From Eustoma russellianum (Eukaryota > Streptophyta > Magnoliopsida > Gentianales > Gentianaceae): a stretch of DNA of 64,000 nt. The notes under the pieces were generated by a model. That model made no database searches. It was not told the origin of the DNA and saw only the letters and a list, made by a program, of their open reading frames with translations. The position numbers were made by a program, and so were the translations under genes. Within the stretch, counting starts at the first letter, position 1. Each line of letters opens with the position of its first letter. This document shows, piece by piece, positions 1 to 10,560 of the stretch. The stretch is taken from contig AP025062.1 of assembly GCA_036186865.1 (NCBI GenBank), forward strand, positions 31,077,501 through 31,141,500. Direction: 5' to 3'.

Positions 1-469
1 ACCATCACATAACCACCACACAGTGTTGTCAGCTCAACAGGTCACTGGTTCAGGTAAGTGGAAAGGTAATGTGCAGTCTAATGTTTCACGCGTATGGATA
101 TTGGATTCAGGTGCCACATATCACATTTCTTGTTCCCTTTCTTTCTTTGATTCCTATAAACCTGTAACTGGAATGTCAGTTAAATTGCCTAATAATCAAA
201 CAGTCAGTGTTAAGAATGTTGGCACGATGAGTGTTCTTCTAAGTCTCACGTTGCATCATGTGCTTCACATCCCAGCCTTCTCCTTTAATCTCATATCCCT
301 TAGTAAACTCACAATGACTGGTGATATTGATCTGTCATTTCATTCAAATATGTGCTATATTCAGGAACATCTGAGCAGGAAGACGATTGGTTCAGCTGAA
401 GTCTGTCACGGGCTGTACCATCTAGCTGATCAGCCTTTGTGTAGAGCACCTGTTTCTAATCCGTGCTAG
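1..469 (+). pseudogene. Copia-1 aspartic protease segment of gag-pol (partial)
   Basis: The open frame enters from the left edge. It contains the retroviral-type aspartic protease signature WILDSGATYHIS with the catalytic Asp codon at 104-106. The usual hydrophobic stretch follows (LHHVLHIPAFSFNLISLSKL), then the start of the region that precedes integrase. The protease would release Gag, integrase and RT/RNase H from the polyprotein inside the cytoplasmic particle. The frame is closed by TAG at 467-469. The next segment continues in the same frame, so this is a nonsense mutation, not a shift. The first methionine (position 23) is internal and is not a real start. Confidence 0.85.
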
Positions 470-1478
470 ACATTCGCAGTTTCCAAGTCTTCTTCCTTCC
501 TTTGGCATTCCAGACTTGGCCATCAAGCTTTATCCAGAATGAAGGAGATCAACAAGATTGACTCCTCAGTAGACGTTTCCTTTTTCCCAGAACCTTGTAC
601 TATATGCCCCCTTGCAAAACAAAAAAGGCTCCCTTTTCCCGTCTCACATTCTGTAACTCATTCACCTTTTTCTCTTGTTCACATGGATATATGGGGCCCT
701 TACAGACACCCCACCATGTTTAACCAAAGATATTTTCTCACCATTGTGGATGATCATAGTAGATATTGCTGGATTTTTTTGATGAAAGCAAAATCAGAAA
801 CTAGATCTGTTATTGAGAGTTTCTGGAACTTTGTACATGTGCAGTTCAATGCCAATATAAAAGTTGTTCGTACTGACAATGGTCTTGAATTTAATATGCC
901 TGCATTCTTTTCTTCTAAAGGCATTATACATCAAACAAGTTGTACCTACACACCTCAACAGAATGGCACAGTTGAGAGAAAACAACAGCACATATTGAAC
1001 GTAGCCAGAGCACTTAAGATCCAATCACATGTCCCTGCCTCCTACTGGGGGTTCTGCGTTCAGCACGCTGTATACCTCATAAACCCTCACACCTTCCCCC
1101 CTTCTTCATCAGAAAACTCCCCATGACATCCTCTATAACAGTCCTCCTTCCTATGCCAATCTCAAAGTCTTTGGCTGTCTGTGCTATGCTACGATTACAT
1201 TCCCCCCTCTAAGACAAGTTCAGCCCAAGATCAAAAAGGGCATCTTTCTGGGTCTATATCACACCACTAAAGGGTATATCTCTAAGATTTTGAGTCCAGA
1301 GATATATTTCATCTCCATGGACGTTGTCTTTCATGAAACAGTTTTCCCATTCTTATCAAATTCTGTTGCTTCCCTACCTCTTCATCTGAAAACTCTACTC
1401 TTGGTACTTGAGTTTCATCCTTTTAGTTCTAGATGTGGCACTGAATCTTCTGCAGCTCCTACCAGTTGCCACATCTAG
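470..1478 (+). pseudogene. Copia-1 GAG-pre-integrase and integrase (frameshifted)
   Basis: Just after the TAG, the GAG-pre-integrase/zinc-binding motif WHSRLGHQALSRM is readable, followed by CTICPLAKQKR. The rve integrase core follows with MDIWGPY, VRTDNGLEF and YTPQQNGTVERK; these give the Asp, Asp and Glu of the DDE triad. Near 1100, in a C-rich stretch, the frame changes. The C-terminal part (KVFGCLCYAT, then GYISKIL and MDVVFHETVFPF) continues in another frame to about 1360-1478. Integrase would insert the cDNA into the host chromosome. The shift makes this copy non-functional. Confidence 0.88.
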
Positions 1479-1642
1479 GGGGGCCCAACAACCTCAGCCT
1501 AACCACCAACTTGCCTCACCACAGCCTCAGCATAACCCTCAACTTGCCTCACCACAGCCTCAGCCTAACCACCAACTTTCCTCACCACAGCCTCAGCCTA
1601 ATCACCAACATACCTCACCACAGCCTCATCAGCCTCAGCTTA
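1479..1642 (+). repeat. 33-bp minisatellite coding a Pro/Gln/His-rich linker
   Basis: About four to five imperfect copies of a 33-bp unit (starting CCTCAGCCTAACCACC) lie in frame with the reverse transcriptase ORF. They would encode repeats of the form PQPNHQLASPQ in the poorly conserved linker between integrase and reverse transcriptase. The unit is a multiple of three, so copy-number changes would have kept the frame. Copia-2 and Copia-3 have a Ser/Pro-rich linker at the same place but not this repeat. Confidence 0.8.
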
Positions 1643-2871
1643 ACCATCAACAAGCCACATTACAGCATCAGTATACTGAATCTCAGCTTTCTCCTCAACA
1701 TACTCATCTCACATTCAATAATTACTTAAGTGACCAACAAATACCAACCCAAGAGTCATCTGTTGACCCTCCACACAATGTTAGTGATCCAAGATCAGTC
1801 CCTATCAACTCTATTAATATAGAACTTCCTATCACAAGACCTCACAGAAACAGACATCCCCCCTCCTACATGCAACAATACCATTGCAGTCAAGTCTCAA
1901 ACCAAGCTCTAGCAACAAAAGATCCAACCAGAACATCTCCACATCCTCTGTCTAAATACATAACATTTGATCTGTTAACACCTAAATTCAAAGCATATGT
2001 TTTAAACATTAGTACATGCACAGAACCCAAAACTTATGCTGAAGCAGCAACCTCAATTGAGTGGCAGAGGGCCATGGAAGCCGAGATAACTGCTCTGGAA
2101 GAGAATAAGACCTGGGTACTAACATCGTTGCTACCAGGAAAGAAAGCCATAGGCTGTAAGTGGGTGTATAAGATAAAACATAAGGCTGACGGGACAGTAG
2201 AAAGGTTTAAAGCAAGGTTAGTTGCAAAAGGGTATACGCAACAACTGGGTGTAGATTACCAAGACACATTCTCACCCGTAGCAAAGATGAGTACAGTGAG
2301 AATGTTGTTGGCCATGGCTGCTAGACAAAATTGGCACGTGCATCAGCTAGACGTAAATAATGCATTTCTACATGGTGAGTTGCACGAAGAAATTTATATG
2401 GTGCCACCTCCAGGACTGGTTTTACCACGAGAGGGAATGGTGTGTAAGTTGCAGAGATCTTTATACGGGTTGAAGCAAGCGAGTAGAGAATGGAATGCAA
2501 GACTTAAGAATTCCTGGTATCAAATGGCTTCACTACAATCTAAAAATGACTACACCTGCTTTACAAAGAGAACGGAAGGCTCATTATGGTGCTTTGGTGT
2601 ATGTGGATGACTTGATTTTAGCTTGTGATGATTGAGGGAGATTTTTGACTGGATTAAGGAAGCATTGCACAGGGAATTCAAGATTAAAAATCTTGGTGAT
2701 CTGAAGTTTTTCCTGGGCCATAGAGGTTGCGCGGTCAAAAGGGGGATGTTGATCAATCAAGGAGTATGTGTTTGGAATTGTTGGCATGAATTTGGATTTT
2801 CAGAATGCAAACCTGTGTCAGCCCGATGGACGATGCATCTAAAACTTACTCCAATGATCACAACCATTTGA
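1643..2871 (+). pseudogene. Copia-1 reverse transcriptase (frameshifted)
   Basis: This is the RVT_2 family, with Copia landmarks in order: GCKWVYKIKHKADG, FKARLVAKGYTQQ, DTFSPVAKM, QLDVNNAFLHGEL and SLYGLKQASREWN. The catalytic YVDD box is at 2599-2610 but in a different frame, because an indel near 2590 ends the longer ORF at 2610. The last third (2632-2871) keeps IKNLGDLKFFLGH and the cysteine-rich tail in decayed form. RT would copy element RNA to DNA in the particle. The open frame can be read back to 1408, but its first part is linker or out-of-frame integrase, not a true start. Confidence 0.87.
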
Positions 2872-3071
2872 GGACATTGCCATTTATAGAAGACCTCCTA
2901 GGGAAGTTTGATTATCTCACTATTATTACTGACCGGATATCTCATTTGTTGTGTAGCAACTGAGCCCAATTTCTTGACTGTCCATGCTTAATCATTTAAG
3001 AGCAGCTCACAGAGTACTGAGATATCTAAAGGGACTATTGGACAAGGGATGTTATACCCAGTGCTGGAGAC

Positions 3072-3506
3072 TTGAAATTGAGAGCCTTTGTTGATTCGGA
3101 CTGGGCTGGATGTAAAGAGACAAGAAAATCTGTTTCTGGGTATTGTGTATTCCTTGGAGAAGCACTAATTTCTTGGAAAGCTAAGAAACAAACCACGGTG
3201 TCACGGTCTTCAGCAGAAGCAGAGTATAGGGCTATGGCGTCTGCTGTGTGTGAAGTGCAGTGGTTACTCTATCTAGGCAGTGACTTGGGACTGGAGGATC
3301 AAGAACCTGTGGAGATGTTCTGTGACAGCAAGAGTGCACTTTACATAGCTGAACACCCAGTTTTTCATGAGTGTACTAAACACATTGAGATAGATTGCCA
3401 CATTGTGAGAAACAAAGTACAAGAGAAGGTGATTAAATTGATGCCGATAAGAACACAATTTCAGCTTGCAGATTTGTTTACTAAGGCGTTGGATAGCAGT
3501 GCTTGA
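3072..3506 (+). pseudogene. Copia-1 RNase H domain
   Basis: This 144-codon stretch carries all recognisable RNase H signatures of Copia pol: AFVDSDWAGC, then RKSVSGYCVFLGEALISWK, then SSAEAEYRAMA, then FCDSKSALYIAEHPV. It also has the conserved C-terminal ADLFTKAL. The catalytic acidic residues (Asp in DSDWAG, Glu in AEAEY, Asp in CDSKSA) are present. RNase H would remove the RNA strand during reverse transcription. The block at 2872-3071 that should link it to RT is degenerate, so it is a separated remnant of pol. It ends shortly before the polypurine tract, as expected for the end of pol. Confidence 0.88.
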
Positions 3507-3557
3507 GTGAGCTTTTGGTGAAGCTTGGGGTGTGCAATATTACAGCAAGCATGGCTT

Positions 3558-3569
3558 GAGGGGGGGGGG
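3558..3569 (+). other. Polypurine tract of Copia-1
   Basis: An all-purine GAG followed by a run of G lies immediately before the TG that opens the 3' LTR, where plus-strand priming occurs in Copia elements. Confidence 0.75.
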
Positions 3570-4263
3570 TGTATTGAAGTATAGTAAGTTCGAATAGAGA
3601 AGAGCTGGGCAGAAGGCACAATTGGATGTTGAGTGCATTCCACAGTCGTAGTCGTGGCAATTCGAGGCAACAACTCATCCCAATCGTTGAATGAGAAGTT
3701 TATCCACGGCTGTTCGCCTGGCTTGCGTGGTGAACATTGGGATCCTTCTTGAGGTGTGATCATAACGGTGAGTCGAAGGCAGTAGTGTGCGGAAGAGGAA
3801 GGTCCAAGGAAGAAGAAGGAAGTCTGTGGTGGAGAATTAAATGGAGTGAAGTTACCTATTTTCCCTTGAATAAGTTCCTGATGATAGTTTAGAAATAAGG
3901 ACACCTTTGTAATTTCATGCGTATTTCTGTTATAACCGCCTCTTTCCCCTCCCCCCCCTGTATATTGCTTCTGGTGGGTGTAATTTTTCCTGAATGAGAG
4001 AAAATCTTTTGAGCAGTTATTCGACTCTCCTCTCTAGTTGCTTCTCTCTCTCTCCCAGTTCATTCTATTTTCATTTCGGTTGGTTTAAGTCCGCAGACTT
4101 ACATTTTGATTCGTGTTGATAGATGTTCACGGCGTGATCAAAGCCTTGAACATCTGAGTTGCTCAATCCTTTGGAATTACAGAGATTGAGCTTTGGCTGC
4201 TCCATATCGATTTTCTCTGGTAGGCACGTTCTGGTATGTGCGGCCTCCGTTGAAGGTAATACA
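3570..4263 (+). repeat. Copia-1 3' LTR
   Basis: The LTR begins TGTATT directly after the polypurine tract. I place its end at 4263 because AATACA there is the exact reverse complement of the first six bases, giving a perfect terminal inverted repeat and a 694-bp LTR. LINE-1 coding sequence follows shortly after. The start is firm. The end is inferred, because the 5' LTR is outside the window and cannot be compared. Confidence 0.65.
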
Positions 4264-5363
4264 GGATATTTTCGAGAATTGGATTATGAGTGATATCTGA
4301 ATTACGTTGTTAGATCTATCCCATATTTTGTTGACTTTTCATCATGAACCGGACTATTTAGCTGCTTCTATCGGAGATCATGGCATATATCGCAGATTGT
4401 CACATGCGAGTAACGAAATGGACTGTGGATTTTGATCCATTTGCTGATGTGTCGATCCTTCCAGTGTGGCTAGCATTCCTGGGATTGCCATTTCATCTAC
4501 ATCACAAGGAATCACTGTTTGAGATGGCACGTATTATTGGTACTCCTATAAATTAGATATAGTGACTGCGGATGTCCTGTGCCCCTCGTTTGCGCGGGTT
4601 TGTGTGGAAGTCGATGTCTCCCCAAGATTTGCCAAGGAAGATCTATCTCCAAGGAAAACATAAGCTTATCCTGCAACAGGTGGTGCACTTTATGTCGTCT
4701 GCTGGGGCATAATGTAGGTTCCTGTGATGATCAAGTGCAGACAGTTCAACCAACCTGCAAGGCCTCAGAAAGCTGAGACAAGATGGACTCCCAAGAAACA
4801 GCGTTCCATGTCCCCCCATCAAATGCGCTTTTTGTCGAAAGGCTGATACCCTCCCCTAACTCATCTGCTCAACCAAGTCTCAAGATCTCTCCCTTGCAAA
4901 ATATTCGGCTATTAAATGCTGACAGAGAATATGATGTTTTGTCAATGAAGAAAACACATGATGACTAGAGGACTGCTAATATTCGGATTCTGATATGGGC
5001 CTTCTTGATGCAGACATGTTAACCGCTGATATACATGACCGTAAGGCTTTTTGCCAAGGTTGTGCCGCGACTCTGAGAACATTGGCAAGAGGTTGTCCAA
5101 ATATACAACTGTTTCAGATGATAATGCTTTGATGGCTGCACTGTGCTCCTCTTTTGAAGTGGATCAAGATGGGTTTATTCCTTTTCCGTCTCATCGACGA
5201 CGCGGCGCAAAAAAAAGATCTGCCTCCACGACCACCTTCTATAGTGATTACCCGTAGCGTGACTCGTGGTTGGTATGTTCCTCCGCATACCTCTCAATTC
5301 ACTTGTTCTCAATGAATGCGCTAACGTGGAATGTGGCAGGTATCCGTACCTCTTTGACCCGTC
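4264..5363 (+). pseudogene. LINE-1: ORF1 (DUF4283-like plus zinc knuckle) and first codons of the endonuclease
   Basis: Between about 4400 and 4620 a decayed frame reads RVTKWTVDFDPF, then PVWLAFLGLPFHL, and after two stops ARVCVEVDVS. This is the DUF4283 pattern found in ORF1 of plant L1-like LINEs. A CCHC zinc knuckle (CTLCRLLGHNVGSC, spacing C-2-C-4-H-4-C) is at about 4684-4730 in another frame. From 4783 to 5260 only degraded ORF1 tail is seen. At 5312 an ATG opens MNALTWNVAGIRTS, the start of an apurinic-type endonuclease (ORF2), which stops at 5363 because Copia-3 is inserted there. ORF1 would bind LINE RNA and ORF2 would nick and copy it. Both are broken by stops and frameshifts. Confidence 0.72.
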
Positions 5364-5958
5364 TGTCAAAATTCGTGCGAAATTCAAAAACTAACGGCTA
5401 ATCGTATCAATGTATAAGAACAATTGAAGAAGATAACAAAAAACGCACTATGGCGTCAGAGTTTTGATGGCCTCAGCTCGAGGAATAAGAAGATGAAAAA
5501 TAAACCGAAATTTTTGTAAAATGTTCATTCTACCTTGCATTACAACAACATACGTATTTATACTAGTCTAGGGAACAATCTAGAAATATAAGATGGCACG
5601 TGGGAGAAGACTTTATCCAGCATCAAAACCGAATCAGTCACAGCAGAGCATCAGCATGCATCACTCGTGCCAAGCCGTACATGTAACTAGCGTGCCACCG
5701 TGCCAAGCGTGCCACCGTGCCAAGCGTGCCACCATGCCAAGCGTGCCACCGTAACAATCGTGCCACCGTGCCAAGCATGCTGTCGTGCCAATCACGCTAA
5801 ACAACCCAAGCATGCCATGTCTATACGCACCACTGTATGCCAACCATGCCTATGCGTGCCAGAGCTCACGTACCGTGCCATTCCAAGCTACAACTGTGCC
5901 AAGCCACATTATAACACAGGCCCTTTCTTCTTTTTTTATCTTCAACTATATCTTAACA
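5364..5958 (-). repeat. Copia-3 3' LTR
   Basis: This is the direct repeat of 10561-11138. It is 595 bp, against 578 bp for the other LTR. Most of the difference is one extra unit of a CGTGCCA-rich tandem repeat at about 5690-5760. On the minus strand a TATAAATA motif lies at about 5560-5570. Confidence 0.93.
5686..5800. repeat. CGTGCCA-rich short tandem repeat in the Copia-3 3' LTR
   Basis: The motif GTGCCACCGTGCCAAGC (17 bp, built of CGTGCCA heptamers) is repeated several times with small changes. The matching block in the other LTR (about 10885-10970) has one unit fewer. Confidence 0.75.
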
Positions 5959-5975
5959 CCCCCCCTCAATTCTGA
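5959..5975 (-). other. Polypurine tract of Copia-3
   Basis: On the minus strand this reads a purine-rich GAATTGAGGGGGGG immediately before the 3' LTR. Confidence 0.75.
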
Positions 5976-6176
5976 CTTCTTATAAATATTGCAGATACCT
6001 AAAGCAGAAGTCAGAAATTGTAACCTTTGCGAATTCACATGCCTTGGTAACAAATCAGCTACTTGAAACTCGACTTCACTGGCATTGGCTTAATCACTCT
6101 TCTTGATACTTGTCTCTAACCACATGACAATCCACCTCTATATGCTTTGTCCTTTCATGAAACACCGGATTTTCAA

Positions 6177-6479
6177 CTATATACACAGCACTCTTATTAT
6201 CACAGAACAGTTTCCACAGGTTCTTTTCTGCTCTACCCCCAAGTCTTTTAACAGATATAGCAACCACTGTATTTCACAGGTAGCTGCAGCAAGTGACCTA
6301 TACTCAGCCTCTGAAGAAGATCTAGACACTGTGGTCTGCTTCTTTGCTTTCCGAGATACCAGTGCATCACCAAAGAACATACAATATCCTGTAACAGATC
6401 TTCTGGTTTCAGTGCAACCAGCCCAGTCTGAGTCTGAGTATGCCTTAAGCAGTTTCGAACCTGTGCTAGGAAACAACAA
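6177..6479 (-). pseudogene. Copia-3 RNase H domain (partial)
   Basis: The minus-strand frame reads AYSDSDWAGCTETRRSV, GYCMFFGDALVSRKAKKQ and SSSEAEYRSLAAATCEIQW, so the first Asp and the Glu of the active site are present. The third acidic region (normally CDSKSA) is disrupted: the frame drifts into NCSVIIRVLCI. Comparison with Copia-1 suggests a frameshift there. The function would be removal of the RNA template during reverse transcription. Confidence 0.85.
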
Positions 6480-7560
6480 ACCCCTGACCAGGATTACCTT
6501 TCAAATACCTAAGCAACCTATGAACTGCCTTCATATGCATTTCTATGGGACAATCTAAAAACTGACTTAACTGTTGAACAGCATATGAAATATCAGGCCT
6601 TGTAATGGTAAGATACAGTAACTTACCAATAATCCTCCTGTAACAAGACACATCAGAAAATAAGGTGAATCATTGTGCTCCAGTTTTAAATTTTGTTCCA
6701 TAGGTGTCAGAACAGGTTTGGCTGCCAGAAAACCTGTCTCCTCTAATAATTCCAATGCATATTTTCTCTTGACAAATCATAATCCCCCCCTGAGACCTTG
6801 CCACTTCAAGCCCCAAAAAATATCGGAGAACACCTAAATCTTTGATTTGAAACGTAGAATGCAAATGATCCTTCAGATGCTGAATGTGAGACAAAGAATC
6901 ACTAGCTACAATAATGTCATCAACATAAATGAGTAAAGCTATAAAAGAGTCTGAAGTTCTTTTAGTGAACAAGGTGTAATCATGTCTAGATTGTTTATTA
7001 TCCCTGAGACAACAAATACAAAGTAAGCTTCTCATTCCATTGTCTACTAGCTTGTTTAAGCCCGTAAAGGGATTTCTGAAGCTTGCAAACTGCATTAGGA
7101 ACTGAGGACTGAACACCTTGAGGCAACTCCATATAAATCTCCTGATATAGATCACCATGAAGAAAGGCATTATTGATATCTAATTGATGCACATGCCAAT
7201 GATTCACAGATGCCAAAGCCAAAAGCAAACGCACAGAGGTCATTTTTTGCCACAGGGGAAAAAGTATCAATATAATCTATACCTGGTTGCTGAGTATACC
7301 CCTTAGCGACAAGCCTAGCTTTGTATCTCTCAATGGAGCCATCTGCCTTGCGTTTGACCTTGTATACCCATTTACACCCCAATAGGCTGCTTACCCAGTG
7401 GCAAGGGAACAATATCCCATGTATGTGTAGCTTCTAATGCAGCCAACTCCATCTGCATAGCTTGCTGCCAATGTGCTGATCCAGCAGCCTGCTGATACGT
7501 CACAGGTTCCTGTTCAGTACTAATGCTAAGGATGTATGATCTGTATTCAGGAGCCAGAGC
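6480..7560 (-). pseudogene. Copia-3 reverse transcriptase (several frameshifts)
   Basis: RT motifs are readable on the minus strand but spread over at least five overlapping frames: GCKWVYKVKRKADGS and YKARLVAKGYTQQ (about 7290-7400), QLDINNAFLHGDL and SLYGLKQASRQWN (about 7010-7190), and IYVDDIIVAS with the catalytic box at 6916-6927. Then come IKDLGVLRYFLGLEVARSQ and, near 6470-6650, KLLYLTITRPDI and RYLKGNPGQG. Order and spacing are normal for RVT_2, so only the frame is damaged. Confidence 0.87.
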
Positions 7561-8892
7561 CTCAAGTGAATGATAAGCTTGTATGGGATATGGTACTGAG
7601 GCAAGGGACTCAACAGTGTCAGAGGATTGACTAAGATTGCAATAATAATCTTGTAAGTAGGATGGTGCATGCCTTGGTCTAGCACATCTGTGATCAGAAC
7701 CCGAAATTGGAGGCAAATGAACTTCCAGCTGAGTCACAGGTATCTGGTCATCTGAGGGGGGTCCTGATTTCTGAGAGGTAGGAGAAGAAGATACCGAAGG
7801 TAAAGGTGACCTTATGGGAGACACAGCCTCATTTGAATGAGGAGTACTAGGACATGATGACAATTCGTGTAAGGGATGCAACTGAGCTGGGGCTGAACAT
7901 GATGTCAAAGGGACATCCCCTACAGTATGAGGCATTGAGGCTGACATTGCTGGCACAGAAGACACATTGGAGAATGGGAAAGAATTCTCATGAAACAGAA
8001 CATCTCTTGACACAATGACAGACTTGTCTTCCAACCTTTGGAGAATATACCCCTTTGTATTCATAGGAAACCAAGAAAAACACAAGGTACAGACTTGGGT
8101 TCAAATTTTGCCTTATGAGGAGTGGTGTCACAAGCAACGCTAAACACCCAAACACCCTAAGATGAGTGTAGACAGACTGACTTTGATGTAAAATCCCATA
8201 GGGAGTCCTATTCTGAAGCATAGGTGAAGGCATCAGATTAATCAAATAGGTGGCATGCTGAAGGCAGAATCCCCAATACTCAATAGGCAGTGAAGCATGC
8301 AACCTAAGGGCTCTAGCCACAACCAACAGATGCTGATGCTTTCTTTCAACCACCCCCATTCTGCTGGGGGGGTATGGTTACAAGTTGTTTGATGGACCAC
8401 TCCATGCTGCATATAGAATTCAGACATCTTGAACTCCAGTCCATTATCACTCCTAACAACCTTGATATGAGCACCAAACTGAGTAACCACATAACGAAAG
8501 AAACTTTGCAAAATCTGTCTAACCTCAGACTTTGCTTTAAGGAGATAAATCCAAGTATACCTCGAACAATCATCGACTAGAGTCAGAAAATATCTTTGAT
8601 TGTACATTGTAGGGTGCCTATAAGGGCCCCAAATATCAACATGAATGAGATCAAAGGGAAGCTTAGAAATCGTGACAGAACTAGGAAATGGTGATCTTTT
8701 CAGTTTAGCTAAAGGACACACCGTACAAGCATTATCTTTACTAAAAGAAGGTATGTCTGGATACAACTTATGCAATTCTTGTATTCTAGCTGATGAGGCA
8801 TGCCCAAGCCTGGCATGCCAAAGATATGCATCAGAGTCAAGATTAGCAGAAGACAGAACAGAAGGAAAAAAACATTTACTGGGACACTTCAC
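7561..8892 (-). pseudogene. Copia-3 GAG-pre-integrase end, integrase and linker
   Basis: The minus strand carries LWHARLGHASSARI and CTVCPLAKLKR (zinc-binding part). The core DDE region follows: HVDIWGPYRHPTMYN, then RSDNGLEFKM, with the Glu-bearing motif readable as GVVERKHQH after a frameshift near 8355. The C-terminal segment has YWGFCLQHATYLIN and FGCLALLVTP. The linker to RT (about 7500-8080) is Ser/Pro-rich, ending in a conserved LAPEYRSYILSIS block. Integrase acts on cDNA in the nucleus. Here it is inactivated by shifts. Confidence 0.87.
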
Positions 8893-9357
8893 ACTGCAAA
8901 GCTATACTGGAATCATGTATGTAGTAAAGCCCATGATGTTTCCTAGCTGAACCAATCATCCTCCTGGACAACTGATCCTGAATCAAGCAACCAGAGTCAT
9001 GAAATAAAACAAGCAAATGTGGAGAATCAGTAAGCTTGCTGAGAGAAACAAGATTGAAAGAAAACGAAGGAACGTACAACACATCCTTCAATACCAGACC
9101 ACTATGCAAAACAACAACTCCTTGTGAGTGGAAGCAACTGTGATATTGTTAGGGAGTTTAATAGAGACATGATCAAAATGATTATAAGATTGGAATAATG
9201 ACAAGGAGAATGAAATGTGATCAGTGGCTCCTGAATCCAAAATCCACACACTCTCAGTACTAATAGGTTGCTTACCTGTTGACATACCAGTCTGCGCAGT
9301 CAAAACTGCTCCTTGCACCTCCTTGATTCCATTGCTTCCTGCAAACATTATCATCAA
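8876..9357 (-). pseudogene. Copia-3 aspartic protease and pre-integrase region
   Basis: The frame contains WILDSGATDHISFS (catalytic Asp in DSGAT) and SIKLPNNITV. After a small shift near 9100 it continues with LKDVLYVPSFSFNLVSLSKL and RRMIGSARKHHGLYYI. These match the protease-to-integrase stretch of Copia-1 and Copia-2 almost motif for motif. Confidence 0.86.
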
Positions 9358-9370
9358 TATCCAACCAATT

Positions 9371-10457
9371 TCAAAAGTTTATTAAACTGTTTCTGAGTGA
9401 GAGATTGAGCAGACTGGGGAAATGAAACGGACGCAGGTAACTCAGCATCACAGTTCTGATAACTCTCTTCAAACTACCTCTGCCAGCATTAACTTGATTT
9501 TTGAACTTAAATCCGGGGGGAGAACCGTGTTTCCTATAGCATCTATCGCTTGTATGTCCAATCATACCACAATGATTGCACTGCAACCGCTTATTTCCCT
9601 CTTGATGAAACCTTCCATTTCCTCTTCTATATGACTGTCCCTGCCTCCTATTGGCATACGCATTTGCCACAAAACCTTCCTGATCATCACCATTAGCAAA
9701 CCAAGGCCGTAGGTGCATTGCTAAAACCAATTGAGGCAGCATTACTGGTGATTTTCTCTCAAATTTCAATGCATTGCAAACACAGTTTTAATATCCGGCA
9801 ACGGAGTCATCACAACACTTGTGATCTCACCGGATCAAACTCCTCATTTAATCCTTTAACGAATTTTATAACGTAATCACTTTCAATGAATTGATTTATC
9901 TTCCTAGTTATGTCACACACACATCGAAGACAATCACACTTCGGTATGGATCTTAAGGAAGCCAGCTCTTCCCATAACACTTTCAGTTTTGTAAAATAAT
10001 CATTCACGCTGAGGTTATCCTGCTTTACCGCATAAATTCACACAATAAATCTGACAATCTGAATGGATCACCACTTCCATATCTCATAACTAGATCGTTC
10101 CACACATCCAAAGCATTATCATACCACATTATACTTTGCGCAATTGAAGGAGAAACGCAGTTCATGATCCAAGACTGGATCATGGTGTTTACCTGCCTCC
10201 ATTGCTGAAATTGAGGATCATTCTGAGCAGGTTGGTCATGGATCCATCAATGAAACAGCTCTTGTTCTTTACCAACTACGCCATTGAAATGTCCTGCTCC
10301 ATGAGTGAAAATTGTGCGGATTGAGTGGAGGTTGAACCAGAACTATAGCTGGACTGTCATTCGGATGCAAGTAGTAAGGACTACTTGTCGGATTCTCATT
10401 GTTCACATGATTACTTCGAGAGCTGGATGAAGCAGCACTTGCATTCGCCATATTCAC
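9371..10457 (-). pseudogene. Copia-3 gag
   Basis: Gag starts at 10457 with MNMANASAASSSSRSN and the typical Copia gag head (YYLHPNDSPAIVLVQPPLN, then FHSWSRT), then loses frame near 10270. Parts of the capsid region (FTKLKVLWEELASLRSIP) are at 9810-10007. The C-terminal zinc knuckle CNHCGMIGHTSDRC (C-2-C-4-H-4-C) is within 9371-9769. Gag would form the particle and package RNA. The start lies about 100 nt downstream of the primer-binding site, as expected. Confidence 0.85.
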
Positions 10458-10548
10458 ACTTCAGTTAGAATGATTTAGGAAAGGAAACGCCGAGGTGATG
10501 TGGAATTCAATGAGGATCAAACAAGGAATCAAACAGCGAATTGTCATG

Positions 10549-10560
10549 GCTCTGATACCA
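10549..10560 (-). other. Primer-binding site of Copia-3 (initiator tRNA-Met)
   Basis: On the minus strand this is TGGTATCAGAGC, directly abutting the 5' LTR end. It is complementary to the 3' end of initiator tRNA-Met. Confidence 0.9.

Larger units (their letters stand above)
1..4263 (+). mobile_element. Copia-1: Ty1/Copia LTR retrotransposon, 5' end outside the window
   Basis: The domain order protease, GAG-pre-integrase, integrase, reverse transcriptase, RNase H on one strand is diagnostic of Ty1/Copia. The window starts inside gag-pol, so the 5' LTR, primer site and most of gag are missing. The pol reading is broken by an in-frame TAG at 467-469, a frameshift near 1100, another near 2590 and a badly decayed stretch at 2640-3070, so the copy is dead. 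A polypurine tract (3558-3569) and a 3' LTR (3570-4263) close the element. It resembles Copia-2 and Copia-3 in this window in protein sequence, but its LTR looks different. Confidence 0.9.
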
